This document shows, piece by piece, positions 8,718-15,842 of a DNA stretch of 64,000 nucleotides (its first letter is position 1; every line of letters starts with the position of its first letter). The notes beneath the pieces are model-generated. The model searched no databases. It worked only from the letters and a program-made list of their open reading frames with translations, and was not told the DNA's origin. Source of the stretch: Clostridiales bacterium (GTDB lineage Bacteria > Acidobacteriota > Aminicenantia > Aminicenantales > UBA8522). A program made the translations under genes and the position numbers. Location of the stretch: positions 1 through 64,000 of the forward strand of contig JARYMI010000003.1 of NCBI GenBank assembly GCA_029907205.1, read 5' to 3'.

Positions 8718-10022
8718 CTAAAAGTAGACAAGGAGGCTGATGTCGAAGGAAAAGGAGATTTTTTGCTCCAGGTATTCCCATTCGGTCAGCGCATAGGAGA
8801 CCCCGACAGCGCCGTTTATGCCGAAACGGCCTTTGCGGAGCTCAGCCCCTGCTAACGCTGACGGGCCCGAGAGCGTTTTTTGCTCCTGCCCTAAGACATA
8901 TGTGTATTCCCAGACGCCCAAAACAATCTGGGCTGCCTCAACCCTTAGCCCGCCGTATTGAAGGTCAACATAAGTCGATAAAAGCGACGATTTAAAGGGG
9001 AGATAATATTTGACGCCGACGCTGTAAAGAATCGTGTTCTTGACCCAGTCTGTCTCGGAGTAAATGAGCGTCGTGGGATAATAACCCAGCCCGCCATGAA
9101 CAGCGAAACCGGCCTTTGTGTTGAGTTGAAGAGATACTCCGGCTCCGCCCAGGGAGGGCCCGTAACCGAGCCCGATAGTCAGAAGCCCGTGCTCAGGGCG
9201 TGAGGGTTCCCGGCGAGGCAGTCGGGCTGGAGCTGCGGGAGCGGGCTGCGCCTTGGCCGGAGCAACAGCCGGGGGTTTCTCTTTGGGTTCCTCTTTTTTC
9301 CTGGTTGAGGGAGGGAGTGGCGCAGGCTTGACAATTTTCCATGCCACTTCCTCTCGAGCTTTCTCTTTTGTTGGAAGCTTAACCGCTCTTGAGCGGGGCA
9401 GGCGAGTTGCTGTCAGCGTTTCGATTGGGATCGCACGCTTTGCTTCTTCAACTCGCACTTCATCTTTCTTAGGCGGTTTAATAACAGAAACAGGAGCAAC
9501 GACCTTCCAGACGGCATCCTTAGGCTTAGGCATCTGGCGTGGGAGTTTGATAACCTTACTTTTGGGCAGAAGGCCGGCGATAAGCGTTTCAAGGGTTCGA
9601 GGCAGAGCCACGGATTCAGGCTTAGCTTCTTTTTCGGCCTTTGATGGCAGCGCTGTAGGTTTTTCGGGCTGAGGTACGACTATTTCCGGTTTGGCCGCTT
9701 CCTTCTTTGGTGGGGGCGTTTTCTCCTCCAGAACCAGCTCCACAGCGGACTCGTGAATGAACCCGGAGATACGCGCGCCGTACCTCGGCGACTGGAAGGT
9801 GACATAGTACCAGACATCCCGGACTTTATTTTGTTGGAAAAGGGTCAAGACGGTGCCTTTTTCTACGAAATCGATCCTGGCGCTGCCCCGGGCAGGCTCG
9901 GAATAGATGCTGGCCCTGTCGGCGATCACTCGAACCTGCTTTATGGGGGCAGATAGCAAAGAAATAAAGGACATCCCCGCCATCAAAATAAAGAATATGG
10001 ATATAATCAGCCTCTTCCTCAT
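8718..10022 (-). CDS. Envelope protein: SH3b domain, repeat linker and C-terminal beta-barrel
   Basis: A 434-residue protein I do not recognise as a whole. Residues 1-25 are a signal peptide. Residues 28-95 read as a bacterial SH3 domain (RVIADRASIYSEP, then GFIHESAVELV), a fold that often binds peptidoglycan. Residues 100-270 are a Pro/Lys/Ala-rich linker containing two copies of a roughly 65-residue unit (ETLIAGLLPKSKVIKLP against ETLTATRLPRSRAVKLP, each followed by a VWK or AWK block). Residues 280-434 alternate hydrophobic residues and end in SFDISLLVYF, with the terminal Phe typical of outer-membrane beta-barrels. It may link the cell wall to the outer membrane, which is an inference. 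GGAG precedes the ATG by 7 bases. Confidence 0.72.
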   Translation of the reverse strand: MRKRLIISIFFILMAGMSFISLLSAPIKQVRVIADRASIYSEPARGSARIDFVEKGTVLTLFQQNKVRDVWYYVTFQSPRYGARISGFIHESAVELVLEEKTPPPKKEAAKPEIVVPQPEKPTALPSKAEKEAKPESVALPRTLETLIAGLLPKSKVIKLPRQMPKPKDAVWKVVAPVSVIKPPKKDEVRVEEAKRAIPIETLTATRLPRSRAVKLPTKEKAREEVAWKIVKPAPLPPSTRKKEEPKEKPPAVAPAKAQPAPAAPARLPRREPSRPEHGLLTIGLGYGPSLGGAGVSLQLNTKAGFAVHGGLGYYPTTLIYSETDWVKNTILYSVGVKYYLPFKSSLLSTYVDLQYGGLRVEAAQIVLGVWEYTYVLGQEQKTLSGPSALAGAELRKGRFGINGAVGVSYALTEWEYLEQKISFSFDISLLVYF

Positions 10023-10433
10023 CAGGACTCCAATCTCAATTTAATCCAGACAAACCAGGATGGTCAAGCGAAATCTCCGAGAAAGTTCGGGGGACGCCAT
10101 ACGAACTTCACTAAATACTCCTTAGAAGAAAGGCTAAATAGCCCATGGAGCGGATCTTAATGTTGCCCAGGGCGTTTCAAGGGCAGAGTATATGAGCAAA
10201 TTCGGAGGGAAATATCGAGTCGATATTTATTCGAGGAGTGGGGAGACGGACATAACTGACCTCGCCAAATCAATAGGATCAAGCCAAAACTTAGCGTGGT
10301 GTCGTCTGGTTCAACATAGATGTGCCTGCGCTCAGATAATTTTCACTCATGAGCTTCGCTGCGCGGCCCAAGGGTCATTTCTTGTGAGAAGGGTGAGCAT
10401 ATTTCCGGCGGGACGAGAAACTGCAGGATGTTC
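10023..10433. other. Intergenic region with no supported gene
   Basis: No protein is supported here. An 81-codon open frame on the plus strand (10192-10437) has no ribosome site at a usable distance and an unconvincing composition, so it is not called. The only structure seen is the 19-bp palindrome listed separately. The right end carries the promoter of the toxin-antitoxin pair. Confidence 0.5.
10210..10228. repeat. Perfect 19-bp palindrome in intergenic DNA
   Basis: AAATATCGA and TCGATATTT form perfect 9-bp arms around one central base. It lies 270 bp upstream of the toxin-antitoxin gene pair and 190 bp upstream of the envelope-protein gene. It could be a binding site for a dimeric regulator, but nothing ties it to a promoter. 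Confidence 0.4.
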
Positions 10434-10462
10434 TTGACGTTAAAGCGATATAGCGTTATAAT
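10434..10462 (+). promoter_or_regulatory. Near-consensus promoter of the toxin-antitoxin pair
   Basis: TTGACG (10434-10439), a 17-bp spacer and a perfect TATAAT (10457-10462). Two direct CGTTA repeats 16 bp apart (10438-10442 and 10454-10458) overlap the two boxes and could be antitoxin operator half-sites, as ribbon-helix-helix antitoxins commonly repress their own promoter. Confidence 0.75.
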
Positions 10463-10480
10463 GCCGTTCGGAGGATGTTC

Positions 10481-10714
10481 ATGAGCAACGCCAATAGACG
10501 AGTAACTGTTTATCTGAAACCAGAATACCATCGTGCGCTCCGGGTCAAGGCGGCCGAGACGGAATACTCCGTATCTGACTTGGTGAATGCGGCCGTCAAA
10601 CAGGCCCTTCTCGAAGACGCCGTCGACCTTGAGGCCTTCGAAAAACGGGCCGAGGAGCCGCTTCTTGCCTTTGAAAATGTGTTGAAATCGCTCAAGCGCG
10701 ATGGGAAAATATGA
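10481..10714 (+). CDS. Ribbon-helix-helix (CopG-like) antitoxin
   Basis: A 77-residue protein starting with RRVTVYLKPEYHRALRVKAA, the beta-strand and first helix of a ribbon-helix-helix DNA-binding domain, followed by SVSDLVNAAV. The C-terminal half is acidic and helical and probably wraps the toxin. I chose ATG 10481 because GGAGG ends 6 bases upstream; ATG 10475 would touch the site. It overlaps the toxin gene by 14 bp, typical of translationally coupled antitoxin-toxin pairs. It probably represses the promoter at 10434-10462. Confidence 0.83.
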   Translation: MSNANRRVTVYLKPEYHRALRVKAAETEYSVSDLVNAAVKQALLEDAVDLEAFEKRAEEPLLAFENVLKSLKRDGKI

Positions 10715-10961
10715 AGTCCTGATAAGAAAGTCGGCGGGCGATGAACTTGGCGCGATTCCGGAAAGGGACCTTCGCCGAATTGTCGAGCGGATCCGGTCGC
10801 TCGCTGAGGAGCCGAGGCCTCACGGCTGCGAGAAGCTTTCCGCCCAGGAACGATACAGGATCCGGCAGGGAGATTACCGGATTGTCTATTCGATCGACGA
10901 CGACGCCAAGACCATCGAGGTTTTTAAGATCGGACACCGCAGCGAAATCTATAAAAAATAG
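10701..10961 (+). CDS. RelE/ParE-family toxin
   Basis: An 86-residue protein of the RelE/ParE superfamily. It has YEVLIRKSAGDELGAIP at the N-terminus, EPRPHGCEKLSAQERYRIR in the middle and RIVYSIDDDAKTIEVFKIGHR at the C-terminus, ending in YKK. RelE-like members cleave mRNA on the ribosome and ParE-like members poison gyrase. The C-terminal IGHRSEIYK fits the RelE-like branch, so an mRNA interferase is more likely, but this is inferred. The start ATG lies inside the antitoxin gene. Length is normal and no damage is seen. Confidence 0.85.
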   Translation: MGKYEVLIRKSAGDELGAIPERDLRRIVERIRSLAEEPRPHGCEKLSAQERYRIRQGDYRIVYSIDDDAKTIEVFKIGHRSEIYKK

Positions 10962-11009
10962 CGTAATAGGGGAATAATATGGAGACACCACTGATGACGT
11001 CCCCTAAAT

Positions 11010-11132
11010 TTATTGATTTATTTTCAGGGAATCGGCAAGCCGGTCACCCTCAGCCACCGGCGCCGCGCAATTGCTGCAGAACTTCGAGTTGTCCCTGTTC
11101 TCGGCGTGACATTTCGGACATTTTATGGACAT
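11010..11132 (-). CDS. 40-residue zinc-ribbon protein, possible head of a truncated gene
   Basis: A short gene with a strong ribosome site (AGGAGG, 4 bases before ATG 11132) and a plausible minus-strand promoter. The protein starts MSIKCPKCHAENRDNSKFCS and has four cysteines in two CXXC pairs (CPKC, CSNC), a complete zinc ribbon. Such a ribbon usually heads a much longer protein in Acidobacteriota-like genomes, for example Ser/Thr kinases or TPR proteins. Here a TAA follows after only about 12 more residues, and nothing downstream continues it. It may be a stand-alone zinc-ribbon protein or the remnant of a lost long gene. Confidence 0.6.
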   Translation of the reverse strand: MSIKCPKCHAENRDNSKFCSNCAAPVAEGDRLADSLKINQ

Positions 11133-11161
11133 CTCGCCTCCTGCCTTGACAGGTATGGAAT

Positions 11162-11190
11162 AGAATATGACTTTAGGTGAGGACAGTCAA
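11162..11190 (-). promoter_or_regulatory. Putative promoter of the zinc-ribbon gene
   Basis: On the minus strand TTGACT (11185-11190), a 17-bp spacer and TATTCT (11162-11167). The box positions leave a leader of roughly 20-25 bases before the ATG at 11132. Confidence 0.4.
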
Positions 11191-11215
11191 ATTCGATACG
11201 CTAAATGCGGACAAT

Positions 11216-11244
11216 TTGATCTCCGTGCTCAGATATGATACAAA
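11216..11244 (+). promoter_or_regulatory. Putative promoter of the kdgK gene
   Basis: TTGATC (11216-11221), a 17-bp spacer and TACAAA (11239-11244) preceded by TGA, an extended -10 form. The expected leader to ATG 11291 is about 40 bases. Confidence 0.45.
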
Positions 11245-11290
11245 ACAAAGCCTAAATCTTTGTCGTGAAAAACCTCCAGACAGGGAGAAC

Positions 11291-12319
11291 ATGAAGAAGA
11301 TTGCAACTTTTGGGGAGATCATGCTCAGGCTATCGCCGCCAGCGAAAGAGAGGCTCTTCCAATCGCCGTCTCTCACTGCCCGTTTTGGCGGAGGAGAAGC
11401 CAACGTGGCTGTGTCCCTGGCGCTTTTTGGACATGAAGTAAGGCATATTTCCGTCGTTCCTGAAAATGAACTCGGCGACGCCGCTTGCGCTGAGCTAAGG
11501 CGATGGAAAGTAGATACAATGTATATACTTAGGCAAGGGAGAAGACTGGGCATTTATTTTGCCGAAACAGGGGCCAACCAGCGTCCATCCAAGGTTATCT
11601 ATGACCGCGAATGTTCTGCTCTGGCCGAGGCCCGGCCGGGCGACATTAACTGGGGAAAGGCTCTGACTGGCGTCGATTGGTTTCATGTGACGGGAATCAC
11701 GCCGGCGCTGAGTGAGACATCCGCAAAGCTCACTCTCGAAGCGGCAAGAAAAGCCAAGGACATGGGGATGACGGTTTCAGTTGACCTGAATTATCGCAAC
11801 AAGCTATGGAAATATGGCAAGACTGCGCCGGAGGTCATGCCCGCTGTCTTCAGGCTTGCCGACGTGGGAATGGGCAATGAGGAAGACTACCAGAAATCTC
11901 TCGGTATTGCGGCTCCCGTGGATGTTGAAAAAGGCCAACTCGACGTCGCTATTTACGAAAAGATGACAGCCGCTGTCTGTGAGGCTTTCCCCAACCTAAG
12001 CTTAGTTGCCGTTACCCTGCGTGAAAGTCGGAGCGTCGACCACGTTCGTTGGTCAGCCGTCCTCAGAAGAGGAGAAAGTTTTATCATCGGGACATGCCAC
12101 GACATCGCTGATATCGTCGACAGGATCGGCGCCGGCGATGCTTTTGCTGCTGGGCTGATTCATGGACTTGACATTTTTGCCGATGACGAGCGGGCGCTTA
12201 ATTTTGCCATCGCTTCATCCTGCCTGAAGCACTCCATTCCGGGCGACTTCAACCTCGTGACTGAGGGAGACGTGCTGGCTTTGATGAAGGGCGAAAAGTC
12301 GGGCCGGATTCAACGATAG
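11291..12319 (+). CDS. kdgK: 2-dehydro-3-deoxygluconokinase (PfkB family sugar kinase)
   Basis: About 342 residues of the PfkB/ribokinase family. The N-terminus IATFGEIMLRLSPP and the glycine-rich GGGEANVAVSLALFG are the sugar-binding start of KDG kinases. The C-terminal catalytic loop DRIGAGDAFAAGLIHG carries the general-base Asp. It converts 2-keto-3-deoxygluconate to the 6-phosphate. ATG 11291 follows GGGAG; 38 in-frame codons upstream lack a usable start signal. The next gene is the aldolase that splits the product, 50 bp downstream, so the two form a uronate/hexonate branch. An insert around residues 190-250 (GIAAPVDVEKGQLDVAIYEK) is typical of the KdgK subgroup. Confidence 0.9.
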   Translation: MKKIATFGEIMLRLSPPAKERLFQSPSLTARFGGGEANVAVSLALFGHEVRHISVVPENELGDAACAELRRWKVDTMYILRQGRRLGIYFAETGANQRPSKVIYDRECSALAEARPGDINWGKALTGVDWFHVTGITPALSETSAKLTLEAARKAKDMGMTVSVDLNYRNKLWKYGKTAPEVMPAVFRLADVGMGNEEDYQKSLGIAAPVDVEKGQLDVAIYEKMTAAVCEAFPNLSLVAVTLRESRSVDHVRWSAVLRRGESFIIGTCHDIADIVDRIGAGDAFAAGLIHGLDIFADDERALNFAIASSCLKHSIPGDFNLVTEGDVLALMKGEKSGRIQR

Positions 12320-12369
12320 GGAAGCGAGGCCTAAAAAAGCGATTTGTCGAGAAAAGATGTGAATAAAAA

Positions 12370-13002
12370 ATGACAAAGCAAGAAGCCCTCGATATCATCC
12401 TGGCGACAAAGGTCATCGCCGTCATTAGGATGCCTGACGAGAAAAAAGTCTTCAATGTGATAGAAGCTCTCGAAAAGGGCGGGGTGAAAGCCCTTGAAGT
12501 CACCATGACCACGCCCGGCGCTCTCGAGATTGTAGCTTTTTTGTCCAGTAGAAAAACCCCGGGAATTCTCGTGGGCGCTGGAACGGTCTTGGACGTGGAA
12601 ACAGCCACCGAGGCCATCCGGGCCGGAGCCGATTTCCTCGTCTCTCCGGTCACAAATTTTGACATGATTCGAGTCTGCGGGGAGGAGAATCGGTTTGTCG
12701 CTCCTGGCGCTTTGACGCCTACAGAGATTCTGGCCGCCTGGCAAGCGGGAGCGGACGTGGTCAAAGTTTTCCCGGCTTCTTCGTTGGGGCCAAGATATTT
12801 CAAGGACCTGAAGGGGCCATTGCCGCAGGTTCGGCTGATGCCAACGGGCGGAGTGACTTTAGAGAATGCCCGCCAGTTCATCGAAAGCGGCGCCTGCTGC
12901 GTGGCTATAGGGACAGCTCTTCTGGATGAGAAAGCCATAGAGTCAGAAGACTGGAACCTTCTCACTCTCAGGGGCAGAAACCTGATGGACTCCTTGGCAT
13001 AA
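12370..13002 (+). CDS. eda: KDPG/KHG aldolase
   Basis: A 210-residue class I aldolase. It cleaves 2-keto-3-deoxy-6-phosphogluconate to pyruvate and glyceraldehyde 3-phosphate. The N-terminal IIATKVIAVIRM-type strand, GGVKALEVTMTTP with the active-site Glu, VGAGTVLD, and GADVVKVFPASSLGP with the Schiff-base Lys are all present, as is the phosphate site PTGGV. It follows the matching kinase, giving a complete two-step route from 2-keto-3-deoxygluconate to central metabolism. The end of this gene also contains the -35 box for the next gene. Confidence 0.93.
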   Translation: MTKQEALDIILATKVIAVIRMPDEKKVFNVIEALEKGGVKALEVTMTTPGALEIVAFLSSRKTPGILVGAGTVLDVETATEAIRAGADFLVSPVTNFDMIRVCGEENRFVAPGALTPTEILAAWQAGADVVKVFPASSLGPRYFKDLKGPLPQVRLMPTGGVTLENARQFIESGACCVAIGTALLDEKAIESEDWNLLTLRGRNLMDSLA

Positions 13003-13022
13003 AAAAAGAATCCTGGTAGAAT
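12994..13022 (+). promoter_or_regulatory. Promoter of the MFS transporter, overlapping the end of eda
   Basis: TTGGCA (12994-12999, the last two sense codons of eda), a 17-bp spacer and TAGAAT (13017-13022) preceded by TGG. ATG 13039 is only 16 bases past the -10 box, so the leader would be about 10 bases and no Shine-Dalgarno site is seen. Confidence 0.6.
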
Positions 13023-13038
13023 TCCCCGCTATCGGAAA

Positions 13039-14226
13039 ATGAGCCGCACAGAAACTTACTGGAATAGAAACTTCTGGCTGGCCCTGCTTGGTTTTTTTTC
13101 TCTTTTCATGAGCATCAGCCTGTTTTTCATCTTTCCGCTTTTCCTCAAGCAGTTTAATCCAACGGAGAGTCGCGTCGGCCTGATCATGGGTATCCATAGC
13201 CTAATGGCCATTTTTATCAGGCCTTTTTTCGGCCGGCTGATTGATGTCCGCGGCAGGAAGGAAGTTTCGCTCTCGGGGATCGGGCTGCTGCTCCTGGTCC
13301 TTCCCTTTTTCCACCTTATTCGCGACGCCGGGCTTTTTCCGATTGCCCTGAGAGCCCTGACGGGAGTGGGCTGGGGAATCAGCATGACAGCGACCATCAC
13401 CATCTGTTCTGACCTGGCTCCCGTGGAAAAGCTGGCTCACTCGATGGGCATTGTCGGCGTGGCCGGGCTCGTGTCGAGTGCCCTAGGGCCGATCCTGGCC
13501 GAGGAGCTTGTCCGCCGGTACGGGTTCAGCTCGCTCTTCCTGGCGAGCTCGGGATTTATCGTCTTAGCCTTTCTCTCGATCCTAGCAACAAAAGAAACCT
13601 CACGGCCGGCCATCCCGGAGAAGAGATCCGGGCCCAACCCCTTCCGTCTTCTCCCGTTCGCTTCCCTTATTCTCGTTGCTTCTCTGCCAGTGTTTCATGG
13701 AGCTGTTCGGAGCGCTGTTGTCTATTTCATTGCCCTTTTCGGCAAATCCATTCCCATCGAGAGGGTCGGGCCGTTTTTTCTCACCTTTTCAGCTGCAGCA
13801 ATCTTGACCCGGGTCTGGATCGGCGACATCTCCGACCGCTACGGCCGGAAACAGGTCATCTTTCCTGCGGCTCTCATCATCAGCCTGAATTGCGTTCTCA
13901 TCTCACAGGTCCGAAGCGCCTGGATGTTCCTTCTCGCTGGGTTTATCGGTGGGTTTGGCCAGGGGCTCATTTTTCCGGCGCTTAGCACCTACATCATCGA
14001 CATCCTCGGCCGGGAGAACAAAGGCCTGGCCCTCAGCCTTTACCTTTCCCTTTTCGACGTCGGCATGGGCCTGGGGTCGCCGTTGTTCGGCTGGGTATCA
14101 GACCTCTTCGGCTACCGGACGATGTACATGATCGCCGGCAGCACACTGCTGCTCTTCAGCATCCTCTTCACTGTCAAAGCCCCCGCTCCTGGGCTATTTC
14201 CTGTTGATCAGCATAAGATGACATGA
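13039..14226 (+). CDS. MFS transporter
   Basis: A 395-residue major facilitator protein with 12 predicted membrane segments. The loop 2-3 motif is GRLIDVRGRKEV and the matching copy in the second half is IGDISDRYGRKQVI, the duplicated signature of the family. It sits right after the KDG kinase and aldolase, so it may import or export a sugar acid, but MFS substrates cannot be read from sequence. It seems to have its own promoter inside the end of eda and a very short leader. Confidence 0.87.
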   Translation: MSRTETYWNRNFWLALLGFFSLFMSISLFFIFPLFLKQFNPTESRVGLIMGIHSLMAIFIRPFFGRLIDVRGRKEVSLSGIGLLLLVLPFFHLIRDAGLFPIALRALTGVGWGISMTATITICSDLAPVEKLAHSMGIVGVAGLVSSALGPILAEELVRRYGFSSLFLASSGFIVLAFLSILATKETSRPAIPEKRSGPNPFRLLPFASLILVASLPVFHGAVRSAVVYFIALFGKSIPIERVGPFFLTFSAAAILTRVWIGDISDRYGRKQVIFPAALIISLNCVLISQVRSAWMFLLAGFIGGFGQGLIFPALSTYIIDILGRENKGLALSLYLSLFDVGMGLGSPLFGWVSDLFGYRTMYMIAGSTLLLFSILFTVKAPAPGLFPVDQHKMT

Positions 14227-14257
14227 TAAAATTTTTGACTTATGAATGGGGAAAATC

Positions 14258-15256
14258 ATGAGCAGGAAGGATAAACCATCACTCAAACGAAGGGAATTTC
14301 TAAAGGCGTCGCTGGCTGGGCTGGCAGCCATGCCGTCCATGCGCCTCAGGGGCCTGTCGATAAATCCTGAAAAAAAGACGGCAATTGCCCTGATCAAAAC
14401 CAAGGACCGGAAGCGTGCGGTGAAAGAGGCTTTGCGGCTTCTTGATTTCCGGTCGATGAAAGAGGAGAAGGTTTTGATCAAGCCGAACTTCAACACGGCC
14501 GACCCGTTCCCGGCTTCCACTCACAACGATACCCTCGTCGCGCTTATCCAGGAAATTAAAGCCCGCGGGGCTGAAGCGGTCACGGTCGGGGAGAGGAGCG
14601 GACCGCCGCCGACCCAAAAAGTCATGGAAGATAAAGGGATCTTCGATCTCACCAAGGAGGTGGGGTTTGAGGTGATCAATTTTGAAGACCTGACCGAGGC
14701 CGATTGGGTCCATTTCAGCCCGCCCGGCCATCACTGGCCGGAAGGGTATGATGTGCCCCGGCCCGTCGTTGAAGCAGAGACGATCGTTTCGACGTGCTGC
14801 TTGAAAACCCATCAGTATGGCGGCGTTTTCACGATGTCCTTAAAACTTTCTGTAGGCGTGACGCCAAAAAAGTTGATGCGAACACTCCACCGGTCGCCGG
14901 ACATGAGGAAAATGATCGCCGAGATCAACGTTGCCTACTCGCCGCAGCTCATCATCATGGACGGGATTGAGGCTTTTGTCGATGGCGGGCCGTCAGCGGG
15001 CCAAAAAGCTGAGGCCGATGTTTTTATCGGCGGCACAGACCGCATCGCCGTGGATGCGGTCGGCGTAGCCATCCTGAAGGAGCTCGGCTCCAACGAGACC
15101 ATAATGAAAACCCCGATCTTTGAGCAGGAGCAGATCAGCCGAGCTGTTGAGCTCGGCCTGGGCATCTCGTCTCCTGGACAGATTGAGTTCGTGACCCCGG
15201 ATGAGCCGAGCCGCCTTTACGCAGACAAAATCAAGGGGATCCTGGCTCAGGGATAA
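14258..15256 (+). CDS. DUF362 protein with Tat-like signal
   Basis: About 332 residues. The N-terminus has a twin-arginine-like signal (KRREFLKASLAGLAA), suggesting export in folded form. The DUF362 core follows: ALIKTKDRKRAVKEAL, KVLIKPNFN, THNDTLVALIQEIKARGA, then CCLKTHQYGGVFTMSLK and AVDAVGVAILKELGS. The family is uncharacterised; some members sit beside iron-sulfur proteins, but this one has no ferredoxin-type cluster motif. I chose ATG 14258 because the GGGG ahead is at proper distance; ATG 14246 is the alternative. The nitroreductase gene starts 5 bp downstream, so both are probably one transcript. Confidence 0.82.
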   Translation: MSRKDKPSLKRREFLKASLAGLAAMPSMRLRGLSINPEKKTAIALIKTKDRKRAVKEALRLLDFRSMKEEKVLIKPNFNTADPFPASTHNDTLVALIQEIKARGAEAVTVGERSGPPPTQKVMEDKGIFDLTKEVGFEVINFEDLTEADWVHFSPPGHHWPEGYDVPRPVVEAETIVSTCCLKTHQYGGVFTMSLKLSVGVTPKKLMRTLHRSPDMRKMIAEINVAYSPQLIIMDGIEAFVDGGPSAGQKAEADVFIGGTDRIAVDAVGVAILKELGSNETIMKTPIFEQEQISRAVELGLGISSPGQIEFVTPDEPSRLYADKIKGILAQG

Positions 15257-15261
15257 TCCTG

Positions 15262-15840
15262 ATGGGTATTTATGAACTTATCCTTCGGCGGCGGACAATC
15301 CGGCAATTTCAGCCAGTGCCCGTACCTCGCTCTGTGCTGGAAAAAATCGTCAATGCGGGCAGGCTGGCGCCATCCGCAGGAAACCTCCAGCCCCTTGAGT
15401 TTGTGGCCGTTGACGACGATGAGGTGCGAGCCGCAATTTTCCCCTGCTTGCGCTGGGCCGCCTACATCTCTCCTCGCGGAGATCCCATGCCCGGCCAAGA
15501 GCCCGCAGCCTATATCATTTGCCTGGTCAACCTTCGGGTCAGGGAAAAAGGGTATGAGCACGATGTGGGCGCTGCGATGGAAAACATGACCTTAGCAGCC
15601 TGGGAGGAGGGGATAGGGTCGTGCTGGCTGATTTCCGTGGACCGGAAGAAAGTCGCGGAAATCCTGGCCATCCCGGATGAATACAGAGTCGATAGCGTAT
15701 TAGCACTCGGCTATCCCGCCGAAAACCCGGTGGCAGAAGACTTCCGGGGCTCGGTGAAATACTGGAAGGATGAAGCCGGAGTGCTCCACGTGCCTAAGAG
15801 AAGCCTCAAGGATATCCTTCATTTCAACCGGTTTGGCTGA
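15262..15840 (+). CDS. Nitroreductase-family FMN flavoprotein
   Basis: A 192-residue protein of the nitroreductase family. The FMN phosphate contact RRRTIRQFQ is at residues 8-17, AGRLAPSAGNLQP near residue 35 and the C-terminal loop LALGYPAENP near residue 152. These enzymes reduce nitro groups, quinones or other acceptors with NAD(P)H. It follows the DUF362 gene by 5 bp and converges on pmbA with only 2 bp between stops. The physiological substrate is unknown. Confidence 0.87.
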   Translation: MGIYELILRRRTIRQFQPVPVPRSVLEKIVNAGRLAPSAGNLQPLEFVAVDDDEVRAAIFPCLRWAAYISPRGDPMPGQEPAAYIICLVNLRVREKGYEHDVGAAMENMTLAAWEEGIGSCWLISVDRKKVAEILAIPDEYRVDSVLALGYPAENPVAEDFRGSVKYWKDEAGVLHVPKRSLKDILHFNRFG

Positions 15841-15842
15841 TT

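Noticed and set aside
10192-10437. Possible 81-residue gene in the gap before the toxin-antitoxin pair
   Set aside because: No ribosome site at a usable distance, unlikely Cys/Arg-rich tail, and it runs into the promoter.
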